Of a stretch of DNA of 64,000 nucleotides, positions 20,229 to 33,677 are shown one piece after another; the first letter of the stretch is position 1; each line of letters starts with the position of its first letter. The stretch covers positions 992,001 through 1,056,000 of the forward strand of contig NZ_OZ026448.1 in NCBI RefSeq assembly GCF_964019485.1, written 5' to 3'. The notes under the pieces were generated by a model, which did no database searches, was not told the origin of the DNA, and was given only the letters and a program-made list of their open reading frames with translations. The stretch comes from Spiroplasma endosymbiont of Agriotes lineatus. Its GTDB lineage: Bacteria > Bacillota_I > Bacilli_A > Mycoplasmatales > Nriv7. A program made the translations under genes and the position numbers.

Positions 20229-21217
20229 CTTTATTTAATTCATTTTTAGCAACTTTATGAATGTTTTTGATTAATTCTTGATGATTTCCTTTTTTATATA
20301 ATTCAATTCAACTATTTAGTATTACTTTACGATTTTCAAAAACAATATTAAATGCCGTTTGTTTTAATTTTTTAATAGCATGATAACCATCTAAAATATA
20401 TCTAACATTACCAAAAATATTGGCAATTTCTCTAATTCAAGTAGTGCCATCGCCACAAACAATTATTTTGTCATAATTAATATTTACATAATGTTTTTGT
20501 AATTCTCTAATTAATAAATCACGATATCCATCGTATCTATTCGTTTACCAACTTTTAACATTAGAAAATGACCTCGTTTGTTTTCTAATTTTCTACGAAA
20601 ATTTTTGTATTTTTTTTCTTTATGTCCGGTATGAGAAGTAACTAAACGAATTCTTTGCTCTTGTTTAACTTTCTGATCTAATATCGCTAAAAATGTCTCA
20701 TCTAGTTGAATATATAAATTCTTATTTTTGACATCAATTCTAGTTTTAGTTTCTTTTTCTACTAGTTGGGGAAATATTCGGCAATATCATATTTATTTAA
20801 AATACTTGAAATACTAGCTTTTGAAATATAATAATGATTTAGAATATCTAAAACATCTCGATACCGTTTGCCATCACCCAAAAGACTTAAAACTTTAAAT
20901 TGGACATCAAAATAAATGCGTTGTTTGGGCAATAAACCAATTTCTTTATCTAGTAAACATACATATTCAAATTTACCTGATTTTTGATTTCAATATTTAT
21001 ATCGGCGTCGTTTAAAAGTAACATCACCAAAAATTGTAATAATTGTTCTTGACGCAAAATGAACTACTTTATAACCTTGTTTTAAGCGATAATGATATTT
21101 ATATAAGTATTCATCTAATTTTTCATATTCATTAGCTAATTTTTCACATTTATTGATGTACATATTTTTATGGGTTGCGAATAAACTGAATCAATGCTTG
21201 TTTTCTAAGGTTTTTAT
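20229..21217 (-). pseudogene. ISLre2 transposase, decayed
   Basis: Minus-strand relative of the intact 460-aa transposase at 44413, covering roughly its first two thirds with frameshifts (for example near 20545). It begins within codon 8 of that protein because the MITE at 21218 replaces the rest. Confidence 0.8.
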
Positions 21218-21520
21218 GGACACATAAAGTTTTATTAGATAGGTAAAGATTTAAATAATTTTTAATGAAAAGCAACGATAATTTAATTATCATTTTATTT
21301 AAAAAATAAGTAATAAAACAAAATATTTAATATCGACAAACAAAATCTCAATAAAAGGTTATAAAAAATAAGCAAAATACTTATAAAAAAACATTAAAAT
21401 AATTTTTTATAACAAAAATTATACATAAGAAATATATCCTTAATTTGCATATTGAAATAATTTATAGTAAATGATTATTTTTTCTTTTTTTAAAAATACC
21501 TAAGAAAACTAAACGCGACC
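21218..21520 (-). mobile_element. ISLre2-type MITE, copy 3
   Basis: 303 bp, ends GGACACATAAAGTTTTATTA and CTAAACGCGACC. Body as in copies 1, 2 and 5. No coding capacity. Confidence 0.8.
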
Positions 21521-21522
21521 AT

Positions 21523-21650
21523 GAAAATTTGTTTTTTAAATTCATATGTATATGAATTTTTGCCCATTTTTATATTCCTACTTTCTTATATAATTTTATC
21601 TTATTTTGAAAGTTCACATAAATATGATCCAACTTATTGTAACCTATCCA
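21523..21650 (-). mobile_element. IS3 5' end fragment
   Basis: Reverse complement of the IS3 left end and the first codons of orfA, joined directly to MITE copy 3 on one side and phage DNA on the other. Confidence 0.75.
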
Positions 21651-22062
21651 AAATTAATTTGCATTGGAACAATAAAAAACAGTAAATATCAAGTAATTTC
21701 AATTAATCAACAAGAGCAAGAAACCAAATTAATTAAGGGGCAAAAATTATTAGTTTTTTTCATTGCCGAAAAAGAAAACAACAAAAAAGATATAAATTAT
21801 AACTATTTTAAAGGAGTTTAAAAATGAATATTGCGGTTGGAATAATATTTACTATTATTTGCATAATGTTATTGGCATATTTTGCTTATAAAATTTATAC
21901 CAAAATAAAAATGCGAATTAAATATAAAAATGCCATTAAAAATAATATTGGTAATTTCACAAAAGACGAAAAAGTATTTATTGCTCGCTTTGAAAAATGA
22001 GTTAAATCTCCTAATTCAAAAGAAAATAATGAGAATAAAAAATAATGTTTTGAGAAATGTTA
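21651..22062 (+). mobile_element. plectrovirus fragment F
   Basis: 3' part of family a (21651-21821, from KLICIGTIKNSKYQ to YFKGV), an intact family b, and the first codons of family c. It ends at 22062 next to the dnaJ terminator region. Confidence 0.8.
21824..22045 (+). CDS. plectrovirus small membrane protein (family b)
   Basis: 73 aa, intact, as at 2016. Isolated from the rest of the phage, so probably not a functional unit. Confidence 0.55.
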
Positions 22063-22093
22063 GGTTTTATTTTCAAGTTTTGAAAATAAAACC
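22063..22093. terminator. hairpin, 14-bp stem
   Basis: GGTTTTATTTTCAA pairs perfectly with TTGAAAATAAAACC around a 3-nt loop. No U-run follows on either strand. It lies between phage scrap and dnaJ. Confidence 0.45.
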
Positions 22094-22148
22094 ATATTGT
22101 AAATAAATAATCTCGGTTCTAATTTGATACTAATATTTATTATTACAA

Positions 22149-22181
22149 ATATAAAAAAAATATCATTGATTAACGATATTT
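22149..22181 (-). terminator. terminator of the dnaK-dnaJ transcript
   Basis: AAAAAATATC and GATATTTTTT form a 10-bp stem with a 10-nt loop just after the dnaJ stop. The A-rich 5' arm gives a U-run on the minus strand. Confidence 0.65.
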
Positions 22182-22186
22182 TTTAA

Positions 22187-23314
22187 CTATTTAAATTTTT
22201 TAATAAATTCATTGTTAGGATTAAAATCTAATTCATCACTTAACTGTTGTAAAACCTTTTCTTGCTGTTTTGAAATATGCTTTGGAAAAGCAATTTCTAT
22301 TTTAACAATAATATCACCGCGTTTTTTACTATTTAAAGGATGATAACTTCCCATTTTAGGAATTGTAAAAACAGCATTATTTTTAGTTTTAGGAGGAATT
22401 TTAAATTTCACTGTTTTCTCAAATGTTGGAACTTTAATGATTGCTCCTAACATTGCATCAACAAAAGATATCGGAATTGTAATTAATAAATCTAAATCAT
22501 CACGCTGAAAAAATGCATGCTTTTGAACTTCAATTTCAATATAAACATCACCACGAGATTGTCCTTTAAGCCCATAATGACCCTTTTCCTGAACACGCAC
22601 TTTTTGTCCAGAGAAAATTCCTTTCGGGACATCAAGATTAATGTTTTCTTGTTTAGTAACAAACTTTTTACCTTTACATTGTAAACATTTATTTTTAATA
22701 ACTTCACCAATTCCGTGACAAGAATGACAAAGTCTTTCTTGTCTAATAATTCCTAACATTGTTCTTTGTTCAGTAACTTCAATCCCTCGACCATTACAAT
22801 TTGAACATTTCACAACATCTCCTGGTGTTTTAGCACCTGTTTGATGACATTCATCACAAGGAAAATTAACATTAACTTTAAAATGAATCGTTGTTCCTAA
22901 AATTGCATCTTTTAAACTAATAGTTTCACGATAAAAGATATCTTCACCTTTGTGTGCTTGTGAATGCCGTTGTCGTGTTCTTTGACCACCACTAAAAATA
23001 TCACCAAAGAAATCACCAAAAACACTACCAATATCACTAAACATATCTTCAAAATTACCAAAACCTTGACCACCACTAAACATATTTGGATCAGCGCCGC
23101 CATATTGATCATACATTTTTCGTTTTTGAGAATCAGACAATACTTCATACGCTTCATTAATTTCTTGAATTTTAGCTTCAGCATCAGTTTGTTTATAAAC
23201 ATCAGGGTGATATTGCTTAGCTAACTTACGATAAGCTCGTTTAATATCATCATTGCTTGCATTACGCGATAAACCTAATATTTCATAAAAGTCTCTCTTG
23301 TTTTTAGTGCTCAT
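22187..23314 (-). CDS. dnaJ: chaperone DnaJ (Hsp40)
   Basis: Co-chaperone that loads substrates on DnaK and stimulates its ATPase. 375 aa. The J-domain has the HPD motif in QYHPDVYKQ (about residue 35), followed by a Gly/Phe linker ([12 protein letters not shown]). Four zinc CxxCxG repeats are present ([32 protein letters not shown]). The C-terminal substrate domain contains [12 protein letters not shown]. 65 bp after dnaK, with a strong hairpin between them. Complete and typical. Confidence 0.97.
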   Translation of the reverse strand: MSTKNKRDFYEILGLSRNASNDDIKRAYRKLAKQYHPDVYKQTDAEAKIQEINEAYEVLSDSQKRKMYDQYGGADPNMFSGGQGFGNFEDMFSDIGSVFGDFFGDIFSGGQRTRQRHSQAHKGEDIFYRETISLKDAILGTTIHFKVNVNFPCDECHQTGAKTPGDVVKCSNCNGRGIEVTEQRTMLGIIRQERLCHSCHGIGEVIKNKCLQCKGKKFVTKQENINLDVPKGIFSGQKVRVQEKGHYGLKGQSRGDVYIEIEVQKHAFFQRDDLDLLITIPISFVDAMLGAIIKVPTFEKTVKFKIPPKTKNNAVFTIPKMGSYHPLNSKKRGDIIVKIEIAFPKHISKQQEKVLQQLSDELDFNPNNEFIKKFK

Positions 23315-23339
23315 TTTTTAACCCCACCTTGCTCATAAA

Positions 23340-23372
23340 ATGATTCTTACTACAATGTGTAGTAAGAATCAT
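23340..23372 (-). terminator. dnaK-dnaJ intergenic hairpin
   Basis: ATGATTCTTACTAC and GTAGTAAGAATCAT form a 14-bp perfect stem with a 5-nt loop between the dnaK stop and dnaJ. A short U-run (TTTT) follows on the minus strand. Probably attenuation or mRNA processing that lowers dnaJ relative to dnaK. Confidence 0.6.
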
Positions 23373-23379
23373 TCATAAT

Positions 23380-25828
<2,449 letters not shown>

Positions 25829-25849
25829 AATATCTCTTATCCCCTCCCC

Positions 25850-26872
25850 TTAAAAACTCTCTTCAATTTTGCGTGATATTCAATCTAATAATTCTGACAT
25901 CTTATCATAATCAATCCGCTTAGGACCAATTACCGCTAACTGTCCAATTTGCTTATTACCAGTATGGTAATCAGTACTAATAACAGCAATATCATCTGTT
26001 TGTTTTCCTAGTTCATTGCCAATAAGAATATGAATATTTTCTTGATTATATTCTTGCTGTTTTTTTTCTGTTTTTATAAACTGTTTTCAAGGAGAATAAT
26101 CTTCAATAAATCGGACAATTTCTTTAATTTTATTAACATCATTAAATTCAGGATTATCTAACATATATTGAAGACCATGTGTTGAATGTTCACGTTTTTT
26201 AAAACTAACTAAAGTATTAATAAATGACTGTAAAATATATTCATGTTTCAAAACTTGTTTTTCCAATATTGGTTGTAAAGCTTGCATTTTTTCTTTAATA
26301 TCTTCTAATTTTGTACCAATTAAACGACTATTAAATAATTCAATCGCTAAAACTAGATCTTGCAAGGTGACATCTTTAATATTAAAAGTCTTATTAACAA
26401 CATGTCCCTTTTCACTAATAAAAATTGCAACCGCATTTTCTTCACTAATAGGCACTAATTCAATTTTTTTCAAACAATCTTCTTGCGAATTAGAACCAAT
26501 AACTACTGTAATCAAATTAGTCATCGCACTTAATATTTCGGCTGTTTGTTCAATAATATCTTCAATAGCTAATTGCCTATTAGAAAAAATATTTTCTAAT
26601 TGTTGCTTAATATCATTATCACCATTATGAACATCCATTAAATTATCAACATAATAGCGATAACCAAGTGATGCTGGTATCCGACCACTAGAAACATGAG
26701 TTTTTTCTAATAATCCTGTCTCTTCTAAAAACGCGCACTCACTACGAATTGTCGCTGAAGAATAAGGTAACTTATACTTTTCAATTAAGATTTTACTTGA
26801 TACTGGTTGCGCACTTTGAATATATTCATCAATAATAAACTTCAATATTTCTTTTTGCCTTATGGTTAACAT
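25850..26872 (-). CDS. hrcA: heat-inducible transcription repressor HrcA
   Basis: Repressor that binds the CIRCE operator with help of GroEL/DnaK-type chaperones. 340 aa. The N-terminal winged helix (MLTIRQKEILKFIIDEY...SSATIRSECAFLEETG, SSGRIPASLGYRYYVD) is typical. The C-terminal part continues through a TGA Trp (SPWKQF) to GPKRIDYDKMSELLDW. First gene of hrcA-grpE-dnaK-dnaJ. Autoregulation is likely because a CIRCE-like site overlaps its promoter. Confidence 0.95.
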
Positions 26873-26888
26873 AATCTCATTCCTACTT

Positions 26889-26950
26889 TTAGCACTTAAT
26901 CTTGTTTACTGCCAATAATAAAATTATATAACAATTACTATAAAAATCAA
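26889..26950 (-). promoter_or_regulatory. hrcA promoter with CIRCE-like operator
   Basis: On the minus strand, TTGATT (26945-26950) and TATAAT (26923-26928) are 16 bp apart. Just downstream lies a degenerate CIRCE: on the plus strand TTAGCACTT (26889-26897), 9 nt, TACTGCCAA (26907-26915). Against TTAGCACTC-N9-GAGTGCTAA one arm matches 8/9 and the other 5/9. Confidence 0.7.
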
Positions 26951-26953
26951 TCA

Positions 26954-29092
26954 TTAATTTAACTTTTCCTTACTAGCAATGATAATTTTATCATTCTTAA
27001 CAGTTAGTGAATAAATGCGATTTTCTTTAATATGGTCTTCAATAATTGACTTAGCAAGTAAATTTTCAATATGCTTTTGAATATATCGTTTAATTGGTCG
27101 GGCGCCAAATTGCTGATCATAACCCTCTTCAAGAATTTTTTCTTTAACCTTATTATCAAAAACTAATTTAATATCTTTAGTCATTTCTAAACGATCATTC
27201 AATAATGCTAACTCTTTATCAATAATTTCTTTAATAATTTTTTCCGATAATGAATTAAAAATAACAATTTCATCAATCCGATTAACTAATTCCGGACGAA
27301 ATGTTTTTTTTAATTTTTGCATTACCAATGCTTTACTGTCTTCTCTTGGTGATAATAAAAATTCCGAACCAAGATTTGAAGTCATAATAATAATTGTATT
27401 TTTAAAATCAATTATTTTACCATGCCGGTCACTAACTATTCCTTCATCTAAAATTTGTAATAAGATATTAAAAATATCGCTATGTGCCTTTTCAATCTCA
27501 TCAAATAAAATAATACTATATGGATTTCTGCGAACTTTTTCTGTTAATTGTCCGCCTTGCAAATAACCCACATAACCCGGAGGAGCCCCAAGCAAACTAC
27601 TTACCGAATGTTTCTCCATATATTCTGACATATCTAGTCTAATAATATTTTTTTCTGAACCAAATAAATATTCCCCAAGGGCACGAGCTACTTCAGTTTT
27701 TCCAACTCCAGTAGGACCTAAAAAAATAAATGAACCAATCGGCCGATTTGGATCTTTAATTCCGCTTCTTGCTCTAATAATTGAATCACTTACTAACTGT
27801 AAAACTTCATCTTGACCTTTAACTCTAATTCGTAAATGTTTAGTCAAATTAAGTAACTTATGTTTTTCACTTTCAACAAGGCGACTAACAGGAATCCCCG
27901 TTCATCTTTCAACAATATTAGCAACATCTTGTTCAGTAACATCTTCTTTTAATAATGCATTAATTTTTGTTTTATTAGTAATCTCATCCAATTTCTTTTC
28001 TAATTTTGGTAATAAACCATATTGAATTTCACCAGCACGATTAAAGTTACCTTTTAATTGTGTTTGGTCCAATTCTGTTTTTAATTGCTCTACCAGTAAT
28101 CTGATATTTTTAATTTCATCTAATTGTGTTTTTTCTTCATTCCAAACTAATTCTAAAGAATTTTCTTTCACTTTCAATTTTTCTAATTCTGCAATTAATT
28201 CATCTAACCGTTGTTTTGACTTATGATCCTTTTCCTTTAATAAAGCCGCCTTTTCAATTTCCAATTGCATTACTTTTCGCTTTACATCATCAAGCGGAGC
28301 AGGAATTGAACCAATTTCTGTTTTAATGTTTGCACACGCTTCATCAATTAAATCAATTGCTTTATCAGGTAAAAATCGATCACTAATATATTTATCAGCT
28401 AAATTAGCGGCAACAACAATAGCATTATCATGAATTCGCACACCATGATATGATTCATAACGATCTTTTAAACCGCGTAAAATTGAAATTGTATCATCAA
28501 CAGTTGGTTCTTTAATAAGAACTCTTTGAAATCTTCGTTCTAAAGCACCATCTTTTTCAATATATTCGCGATATTCATCCAATGTTGTTGCCCCCACACA
28601 TCGCAGTTCACCACGAGCTAACATTGGCTTTAAAATATTTGAAGCATCAATTGCTCCCTGAGTTTTACCCATTCCCACAATTAAATGCAATTCATCAATA
28701 AACAAAATAATTTCTCCAGCTGAAGCTTTAACTTTGTTAATAACTGCCTTTAACCGCTCTTCAAATTCACCTTGAAATTTAGCGCCCGCAATTATTGATG
28801 ACATATCCAATTCATAAATAATTTTATTTTTTAAATTACTAGGAACATCACCCTTAACAATTCTTTGCGCCAATCCTTCAATAATAGCTGTTTTACCAAC
28901 TCCGGGTTCACCAATAAGTACTGGATTATTTTTTTGTTTTCGTGATAAAATTTCAATAATTCGTCGCGTTTCATCATCACGACCAATTATTGGATCATTT
29001 TTGCCTTCAATATGCATCTCATTTAAATTACGAGTAAATTTTTCTAAAATCTTAGGATCATTGTTGTAATTAGGTATTTCATTAATTTGCAT
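26954..29092 (-). CDS. clpB: disaggregase ClpB
   Basis: Hsp100 AAA+ protein that rescues aggregates with DnaK. 712 aa. Walker A of the first module is GEPGVGKT (residues 61-68), followed by LFIDELHLI and a middle coiled coil (about 270-360). The second Walker A is GPTGVGKT (459-466) with LFDEIEKAH. The usual N-terminal Clp_N domain is absent, and the protein starts about 35 residues before the first AAA+ module, as in other mollicute ClpB. Own promoter and CIRCE-like site upstream. Confidence 0.96.
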
Positions 29093-29116
29093 ATTTATTA
29101 AACCTCTCCATTTATT

Positions 29117-29179
29117 TTAGCAGTCTACATACTAGAATGATGACAAAATAATCATAGTATATTATTTTGGCAATGTCAA
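29117..29179 (-). promoter_or_regulatory. clpB promoter with CIRCE-like operator
   Basis: On the minus strand a consensus TTGACA (29174-29179), 17-bp spacer, TATGAT (29151-29156). The predicted start is at the edge of a CIRCE-like repeat: TTAGCAGTC (29117-29125), 9 nt, GAATGATGA (29135-29143). One arm matches 8/9 and the other 6/9. Phage D begins only about 5 bp upstream of the -35. Confidence 0.75.
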
Positions 29180-29506
29180 TAGTAGATTGCTAATTTTTTT
29201 TGTAGAAACCATATACATATGACAAGATTTTGGTTTTTACAAACTTGCTGTTAATTAATAAATAAATATGAGCTCATTTATTTATTACAAGAAATATAAG
29301 GTTAAATTAATATTTATTATTTTTAGTTATGCCTTGTATTTTTTTGTGCCTTGATAGTAATAAACTAAGTTAATTAGTAAACGAAGTTTACTAACAAATT
29401 TTGTTAAACATAAATGTTTAAAAAAATAAATATTTAACTTAGTTAGATAACTAAGCTAAATATAACTTAGTTTAATATAACTAAATATTGTAAGGATGGT
29501 ATGTAT

Positions 29507-29836
29507 ATGAGAAATATTGAAAATATTTTTTTAAATACTGAAAAATATTTTTTAAAAGAAACACAAAATGCAGTACTTATTAAAGCACCAGCAATTCCGT
29601 GATTGTATGAATCTACTGGTATTTGGTTTTCGAAACGATTTGTTTATAAAGGAAAATATGAGAATTCTATTTGTATATGAATAATTAGAGATGGTGAATA
29701 TCGGTTAGTTTTTATTAATGATAAAGGTCAAGAGTCTAGTTTGATTTTAGGTCATGAGTTGTTAGGTTTTTTTGTTGCTGAAAAAGAACATGATAAAAAG
29801 GTTGTAAGTTTTGATTATTTTAAAAATTCATTTTAA
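29507..29836 (+). CDS. plectrovirus family a protein (D type)
   Basis: 109 aa, MRNIENIFLNTEKYF, related to 1687 (FVYKGKYENSICIWIIR). An upstream in-frame ATG at 29501 is only 4 nt from AAGGA, so 29507 is preferred. Function unknown. Confidence 0.75.
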
Positions 29837-30001
29837 AAATGTTTTACGGTGTTTTAAGAATAGGGGTGTAAATAAAAAAATATTTTAGTTAGTTTTTATG
29901 GTGTTTAAACGGTGCGGAAAGCGTATGCTCCGCCCGTTAATTATCTATGTTAGTTGAGTTATTTAACTAAGTTATTGCAATTTTTTTGAGGAGTTTTAGA
30001 A

Positions 30002-30178
30002 ATGAAAATGTGAGTTAATGTGGATGAGTCTGGCAAAGATTATTGTCAAGACTTTATATATTCTATTAATAAAAAAACTGGATTAGAACAAAAATTTTGA
30101 GCGTCTAAATCTGCAGTTGAATCTGTTAGAACTGATTTAGTCGGTGATAATTGACTTTGTGTTGATATTGTATATTAA
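30002..30178 (+). CDS. plectrovirus 58-aa protein, D only
   Basis: MKMWVNVDESGKDYC..., soluble, three TGA Trp codons, GAGGAG 8 nt upstream. Not found in the other copies. Not recognised. Confidence 0.6.
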
Positions 30179-30207
30179 AAAATTAGAAAATTAAGGAGAA
30201 AAGAAAG

Positions 30208-30420
30208 ATGAGTATATTTGGATTAGTATTTTTTACGATTTTAACATTATTACTAGCATACTATATTGCGATTAATATTTATCGGTTTTTTAAAGATAAA
30301 AAGAAATATGGTAGTGAAGCAAAACAGCTACCAAAAGATTTTACTTATTCACAACGAATATTTATTGCAAAGTTTAAACGAAATTTGTTAGAACAAGATG
30401 AAAAAGAAATTAAAAAGTAG
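30208..30420 (+). CDS. plectrovirus small membrane protein (family b, D type)
   Basis: 70 aa. N-terminal helix (LVFFTILTLLLAYYIAI), then basic RFFKDKKKYG and a charged tail. Same place and layout as 2016. Confidence 0.7.
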   Translation: MSIFGLVFFTILTLLLAYYIAINIYRFFKDKKKYGSEAKQLPKDFTYSQRIFIAKFKRNLLEQDEKEIKK

Positions 30421-30429
30421 GTTTAGAAA

Positions 30430-30579
30430 ATGTTTAAAAAAATAATTATTGAATTAATTGAATTAATTTATCCAACTGCTGATTTACCACCCCAAGTTGT
30501 ATTTTTGTTTTCAATTTTAATAATTGTAATGCTCTTCTCGGCAATTATTTTTCTGCTCTTTTGACCTTTTAAGCGGTAA
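30430..30579 (+). CDS. plectrovirus 49-aa membrane protein (family c, D type)
   Basis: Short amphipathic N-terminus, one helix (FLFSILIIVMLFSAIIFLLF), basic end PFKR. Same position as 2237. Confidence 0.65.
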
Positions 30580-30584
30580 TTATT

Positions 30585-30815
30585 ATGTTTTTAGTTGCTT
30601 GAAAAGATTTAGATTGAGAAATGACAAAATTGTATTTTTGGGATTTATTTATTCAAATTAAAGTTATTTCGGCATGAGTTTTTGGCGAAGAAATTGATTT
30701 AACCAAAGAACTACTTTGATTTTTAATAGCAAATATTGCCTTTTGAATGGTATTATTATTCATTGTCTTATTTATGGTTATTTTATTTTATAAGGTTAAA
30801 TCATATTTTGTTTAG
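30585..30815 (+). CDS. plectrovirus 76-aa membrane protein (family d, D type)
   Basis: Intact. YFWDLFIQIKVISAW followed by EEIDLTKELLWFLIANIAFW, clearly related to 36001. The C-terminal half is one or two membrane helices. Confidence 0.7.
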
Positions 30816-30836
30816 AAAAAAAGGGGGGGTGATTGT

Positions 30837-31133
30837 ATGATTAGAACTTTTTTAACAGAAGTGACTACGCCAATAGCTGTTACTGGCGAACAAGCGGTTA
30901 CTAATTTATGAAAAGCATTAATTAAAGCATTTGGTAATATTTAAACTGATATTATTGGTGGTAATATGCCAAATGTCGTTAATTTCTTTGCTACATATTG
31001 AGTTTTCTTGCTTGGCGTGGGTATTGATTTATTTTTAATCGCTTTCAAAATGTTTGAAAAATTAATGCTTGACAGATTAGTAATAAAAATAAAAAAAGTG
31101 TGATTTAATTGATGCTATTGTTTAAAAAAATAA
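30837..31133 (+). pseudogene. plectrovirus coat protein (D type), one nonsense codon
   Basis: MIRTFLTEVTTPIAVT..., then TAA at 30942-30944 (GNI*TDII). The frame continues through NMPNVVNFFATYW and a membrane helix to FKMFEKL, ending at 31133 and overlapping the ATPase start. The layout equals the 81-aa coat at 36403. The stop is one G-to-A change from a TGA Trp. Confidence 0.7.
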
Positions 31134-32101
31134 ATTTAAGATTATATGATTTTGTCGCTTTAAATCGCACTTTATTTATTATTGCGTGATTCTACGGTGC
31201 GATTTTGTATTATTATAATCCTCAAAGTTGACGAATGTTATTTGATATTATTTACTTATTAATTGCTTTGTATGTTTTATATACTAAAATTTCTCATTTT
31301 TTTGCTCGCCGTAGTTTTATTAATTTCTTATTAAATTCACCTTTAAATTTAGTAATTGGTGCCTTAGGAACTGGGAAAACCGCTTTAATGGTTTTAGCTT
31401 CTTACTTATTAAGTGGTTGAAAAACGATTTCTACTTTTCCGATTACGGATAAACAAATGCTTTCATTAGGGCATATGTCTTTATTAGATTATAATTATCC
31501 GATATTAGAAGAAAAGCATTTGCTGTTATGAGATGAAACTAACTTATTTTTAGAAGGAACTGACTATAAAGAAAATGATAGAGTAACTCAAGGTTTACAA
31601 GAATATTTTGCTTCAGCTCGCCAATTTACCCATATCGTATTAGCAAGTGGAAAACGAGCCGAACATATATGAGTTAAAGTTCGTGATATTGCGAATTCAA
31701 TAATTGTTGGCATTAGAAAAAAACCAGTTAGTATTTTCCGACCCTATTTACAAGTTATTTACGGCACTTTTAAATCGGTAAGCGAATACGAACAATGACG
31801 ATTAACTCTAATTAATGCAAAAAATGATAAAAAAGGTCGCAAAATCAAGTATCGTAGCATTCCGGAATTAGACATTTATTTCTTTAAATTGAAAATTCCA
31901 ATGTCAATCTTAAACCTTTACGATAATAAATATTTATCATTCTTGCGTGAATTAAGTAATCGTGCTTTGAATGATAATTATCAGCATAAATTTTGAAATG
32001 ATAATGTAATGGATATTGAAGCATTAGAATATTTAAAAATGGAGAAATTTAGCAAGATACTTACTAAGTTAAAAAATAATCTAAAGAAGAAAAATAAGTA
32101 A
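31112..32101 (+). CDS. Zot/pI-like phage assembly ATPase
   Basis: 329 aa, the only intact copy here. Two N-terminal hydrophobic segments (about residues 20-37 and 42-58), Walker A GALGTGKT (83-90), Walker B LLLWDETN (about 137-144), then a mixed C-terminal domain (EHIWVKVRDIANSIIVGIRKK). Zot/pI ATPases of inoviruses and plectroviruses drive virion extrusion through the cell membrane. No toxin role is implied. Confidence 0.88.
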
Positions 32102-32115
32102 AGGAGTTTAAAAAA

Positions 32116-32442
32116 ATGGAAAACTTAGAAAAAATGGCTAGTTTGATTGGCGATATGTTTTATAAAGTTTTTGATTTAATTTGAACTTTAACCATTCCCG
32201 GAACAGATATTCGCATTATTATTTTTCCACTAATTATGCTTGTGATAAATCTTGTAATTGGTGGCATTTTAGGTATTCATATTGAACGACCAAAAGTTGG
32301 TTTTCGTAAAAAATATCGAAAATCAGTTGCTAATTGAGGAACTAAGAAACAATCATCTAGTGGTCCAATTAAGAAATTTAGTAGTAATAGTCCTAAAAAT
32401 AGACCGTGAGTCGACCAACATGGACGGCGAATAAAAAGGTAG
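32116..32442 (+). CDS. plectrovirus family h membrane protein (D type)
   Basis: 108 aa, MENLEKMASLIGDMFYKVFD, same family as 4075. Central helix (IIIFPLIMLVINLVIGGIL) and a basic Ser/Asn/Lys-rich C-terminus. Confidence 0.7.
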
Positions 32443-32451
32443 GTTTAGAAA

Positions 32452-32706
32452 ATGTTTAAATTAATAATATTATTTATTCTTGTTGCTGTTTTTTCTATTT
32501 TTGCTTTAGATGATTTTTTAGGTTTATGAGCCTATGCGCGTGAGGGTTTAGAATATTTTAATAAAGTTTTATCAAAAAATATTAAAATTTTAGATTTGTT
32601 TAAACCAATGATAAGGTTATTTTCCCAACATCCGATTTTCCAAATTTTAGGAACGATTTGTATTTTATCAACAATATATTTAATTTTAAGAGGACCTACT
32701 GAATAA
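32452..32706 (+). CDS. plectrovirus family i membrane protein (D type)
   Basis: 84 aa. MFKLIILFILVAVFSIFAL start, LFKPMIRLFSQHPIFQILG core shared with 4362, C-terminal helix. Confidence 0.72.
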
Positions 32707-32735
32707 AAAAATATTTTAAAAGGAGTTATTAAAAA

Positions 32736-33122
32736 ATGAAAAAGTTAAAGAAAATATTAAGTATTAAATGATTTAAAAGCGTTTTAGGTTTTATGCATTT
32801 TTTTATTATATTTCATACTGTTATGGTTATAATTTGAGTATTTTTAACAAGAATTAGAACTAATACAGATGAGTTTTTTAAAGATTTTATATTGTTTGAT
32901 TTTCAAAATGTATTTCTTAAAGTGTATTTTTGATTATTAATCGTTTATTTGTTAATAACTGCTATTAAGTTATTTATTATTAGGGGTTATTACTTTAATA
33001 AAGTTTTTAGAAAGCATCAAATGCAAGTTGCTAATTGTGAATGTCCGCAACATCAACATTATAAATTTTCTGATGCTGTTAAAGCAATAAAAAAGAGTTT
33101 TAAGGCGTGATGAGATGGATAA
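32736..33122 (+). CDS. plectrovirus 128-aa membrane protein (D type)
   Basis: Two hydrophobic segments (GFMHFFIIFHTVMVIIWVF, YFWLLIVYLLITAIKLF). A Cys/His cluster near the end (NCECPQHQHY) could bind a metal. Same position as family k. Ends in two TGA Trp codons and overlaps the next gene by 8 bp. Confidence 0.68.
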
Positions 33123-33600
33123 GATTATTTCTTGATTTATTATAATGTTTATTGGTTTGGTACCGCTAGGGGCGTTCTTTGATACAAAACAACCACCAAA
33201 ACCTAATATGGAACAATTTTTTATGAAACGAGAAAAACGAACCACAAATCTTAGTCAATTTGGTAATAGTTGTAAATTGGAGTTTGTTAGTTTAGATAAT
33301 ACATTACTTCAATATCCATATTCATTGCAAAATATAGGCAATTTAATTTTTTATGGTGGTATTAGCCCCCTACCTAGTGATATAGAAGAACGATTTAAAT
33401 ATCATAATTATATAAGTTTTGAAATTGAGAAAGGTGTTGTCCTTGATAAAATTGTGAAATTTTATAAGGATAATGGAGTTTATGGCACTTATAAGACTAG
33501 TATTAGTTATTTAATTGATAAGATTATTAATGTTAAATTTTCTATTAGTTTTAAAAGTACTGATTATTATATAACCTCATTTTCGGCCGGAAAACCCTAA
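33115..33600 (+). CDS. plectrovirus secreted or anchored protein, 161 aa
   Basis: Hydrophobic N-terminus (ISWFIIMFIGLVPLGAFF), then a polar, mostly beta-looking ectodomain (SLDNTLLQYPYSL, YGGISPLPSD), no second helix. In the slot where copy B has the large adsorption gene (39110), but much shorter and without obvious likeness. It may be a substitute receptor-binding protein. Confidence 0.6.
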
Positions 33601-33627
33601 TTAATTAATAATTTAATAAATATTTTT

Positions 33628-33657
33628 GAAAATCGTATTTTTTGTAATGCGATTTTC
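33628..33657 (+). terminator. phage D internal terminator
   Basis: GAAAATCGTATT pairs with AATGCGATTTTC (one G-U pair), followed by TTAATTC. It separates the structural genes from the transposase. Confidence 0.5.
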
Positions 33658-33677
33658 TTAATTCAAGGAGTTAAAAA

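Larger units (their letters stand above)
18805..21217 (-). mobile_element. ISLre2-family element, decayed, with IS3 nested
   Basis: The outer end GGTCGCGTTTAGTCTTCTTG at 18805 and the following 200 bp are the reverse complement of 45790-45985. The transposase body continues at 20229 after the IS3. The 5' end of the element is lost at 21217 where a MITE begins. Confidence 0.8.

Noticed and set aside
22912-23224. Open frames of repetitive Ile/Val/Thr composition on both strands.
   Set aside because: They are other frames of the Gly/Phe-rich and J-domain region of dnaJ.
29167-29193. A second CIRCE-like repeat (TTGGCAATG-N9-GATTGCTAA) upstream of clpB.
   Set aside because: Its right arm lies within phage sequence also present at 55755, and the left arm overlaps the -35; it is formed by chance at the junction.
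31112-32101. Zonula occludens toxin activity for the phage ATPase.
   Set aside because: The likeness to Zot covers the ATPase fold shared by filamentous phage assembly proteins; no toxin peptide region is evident.
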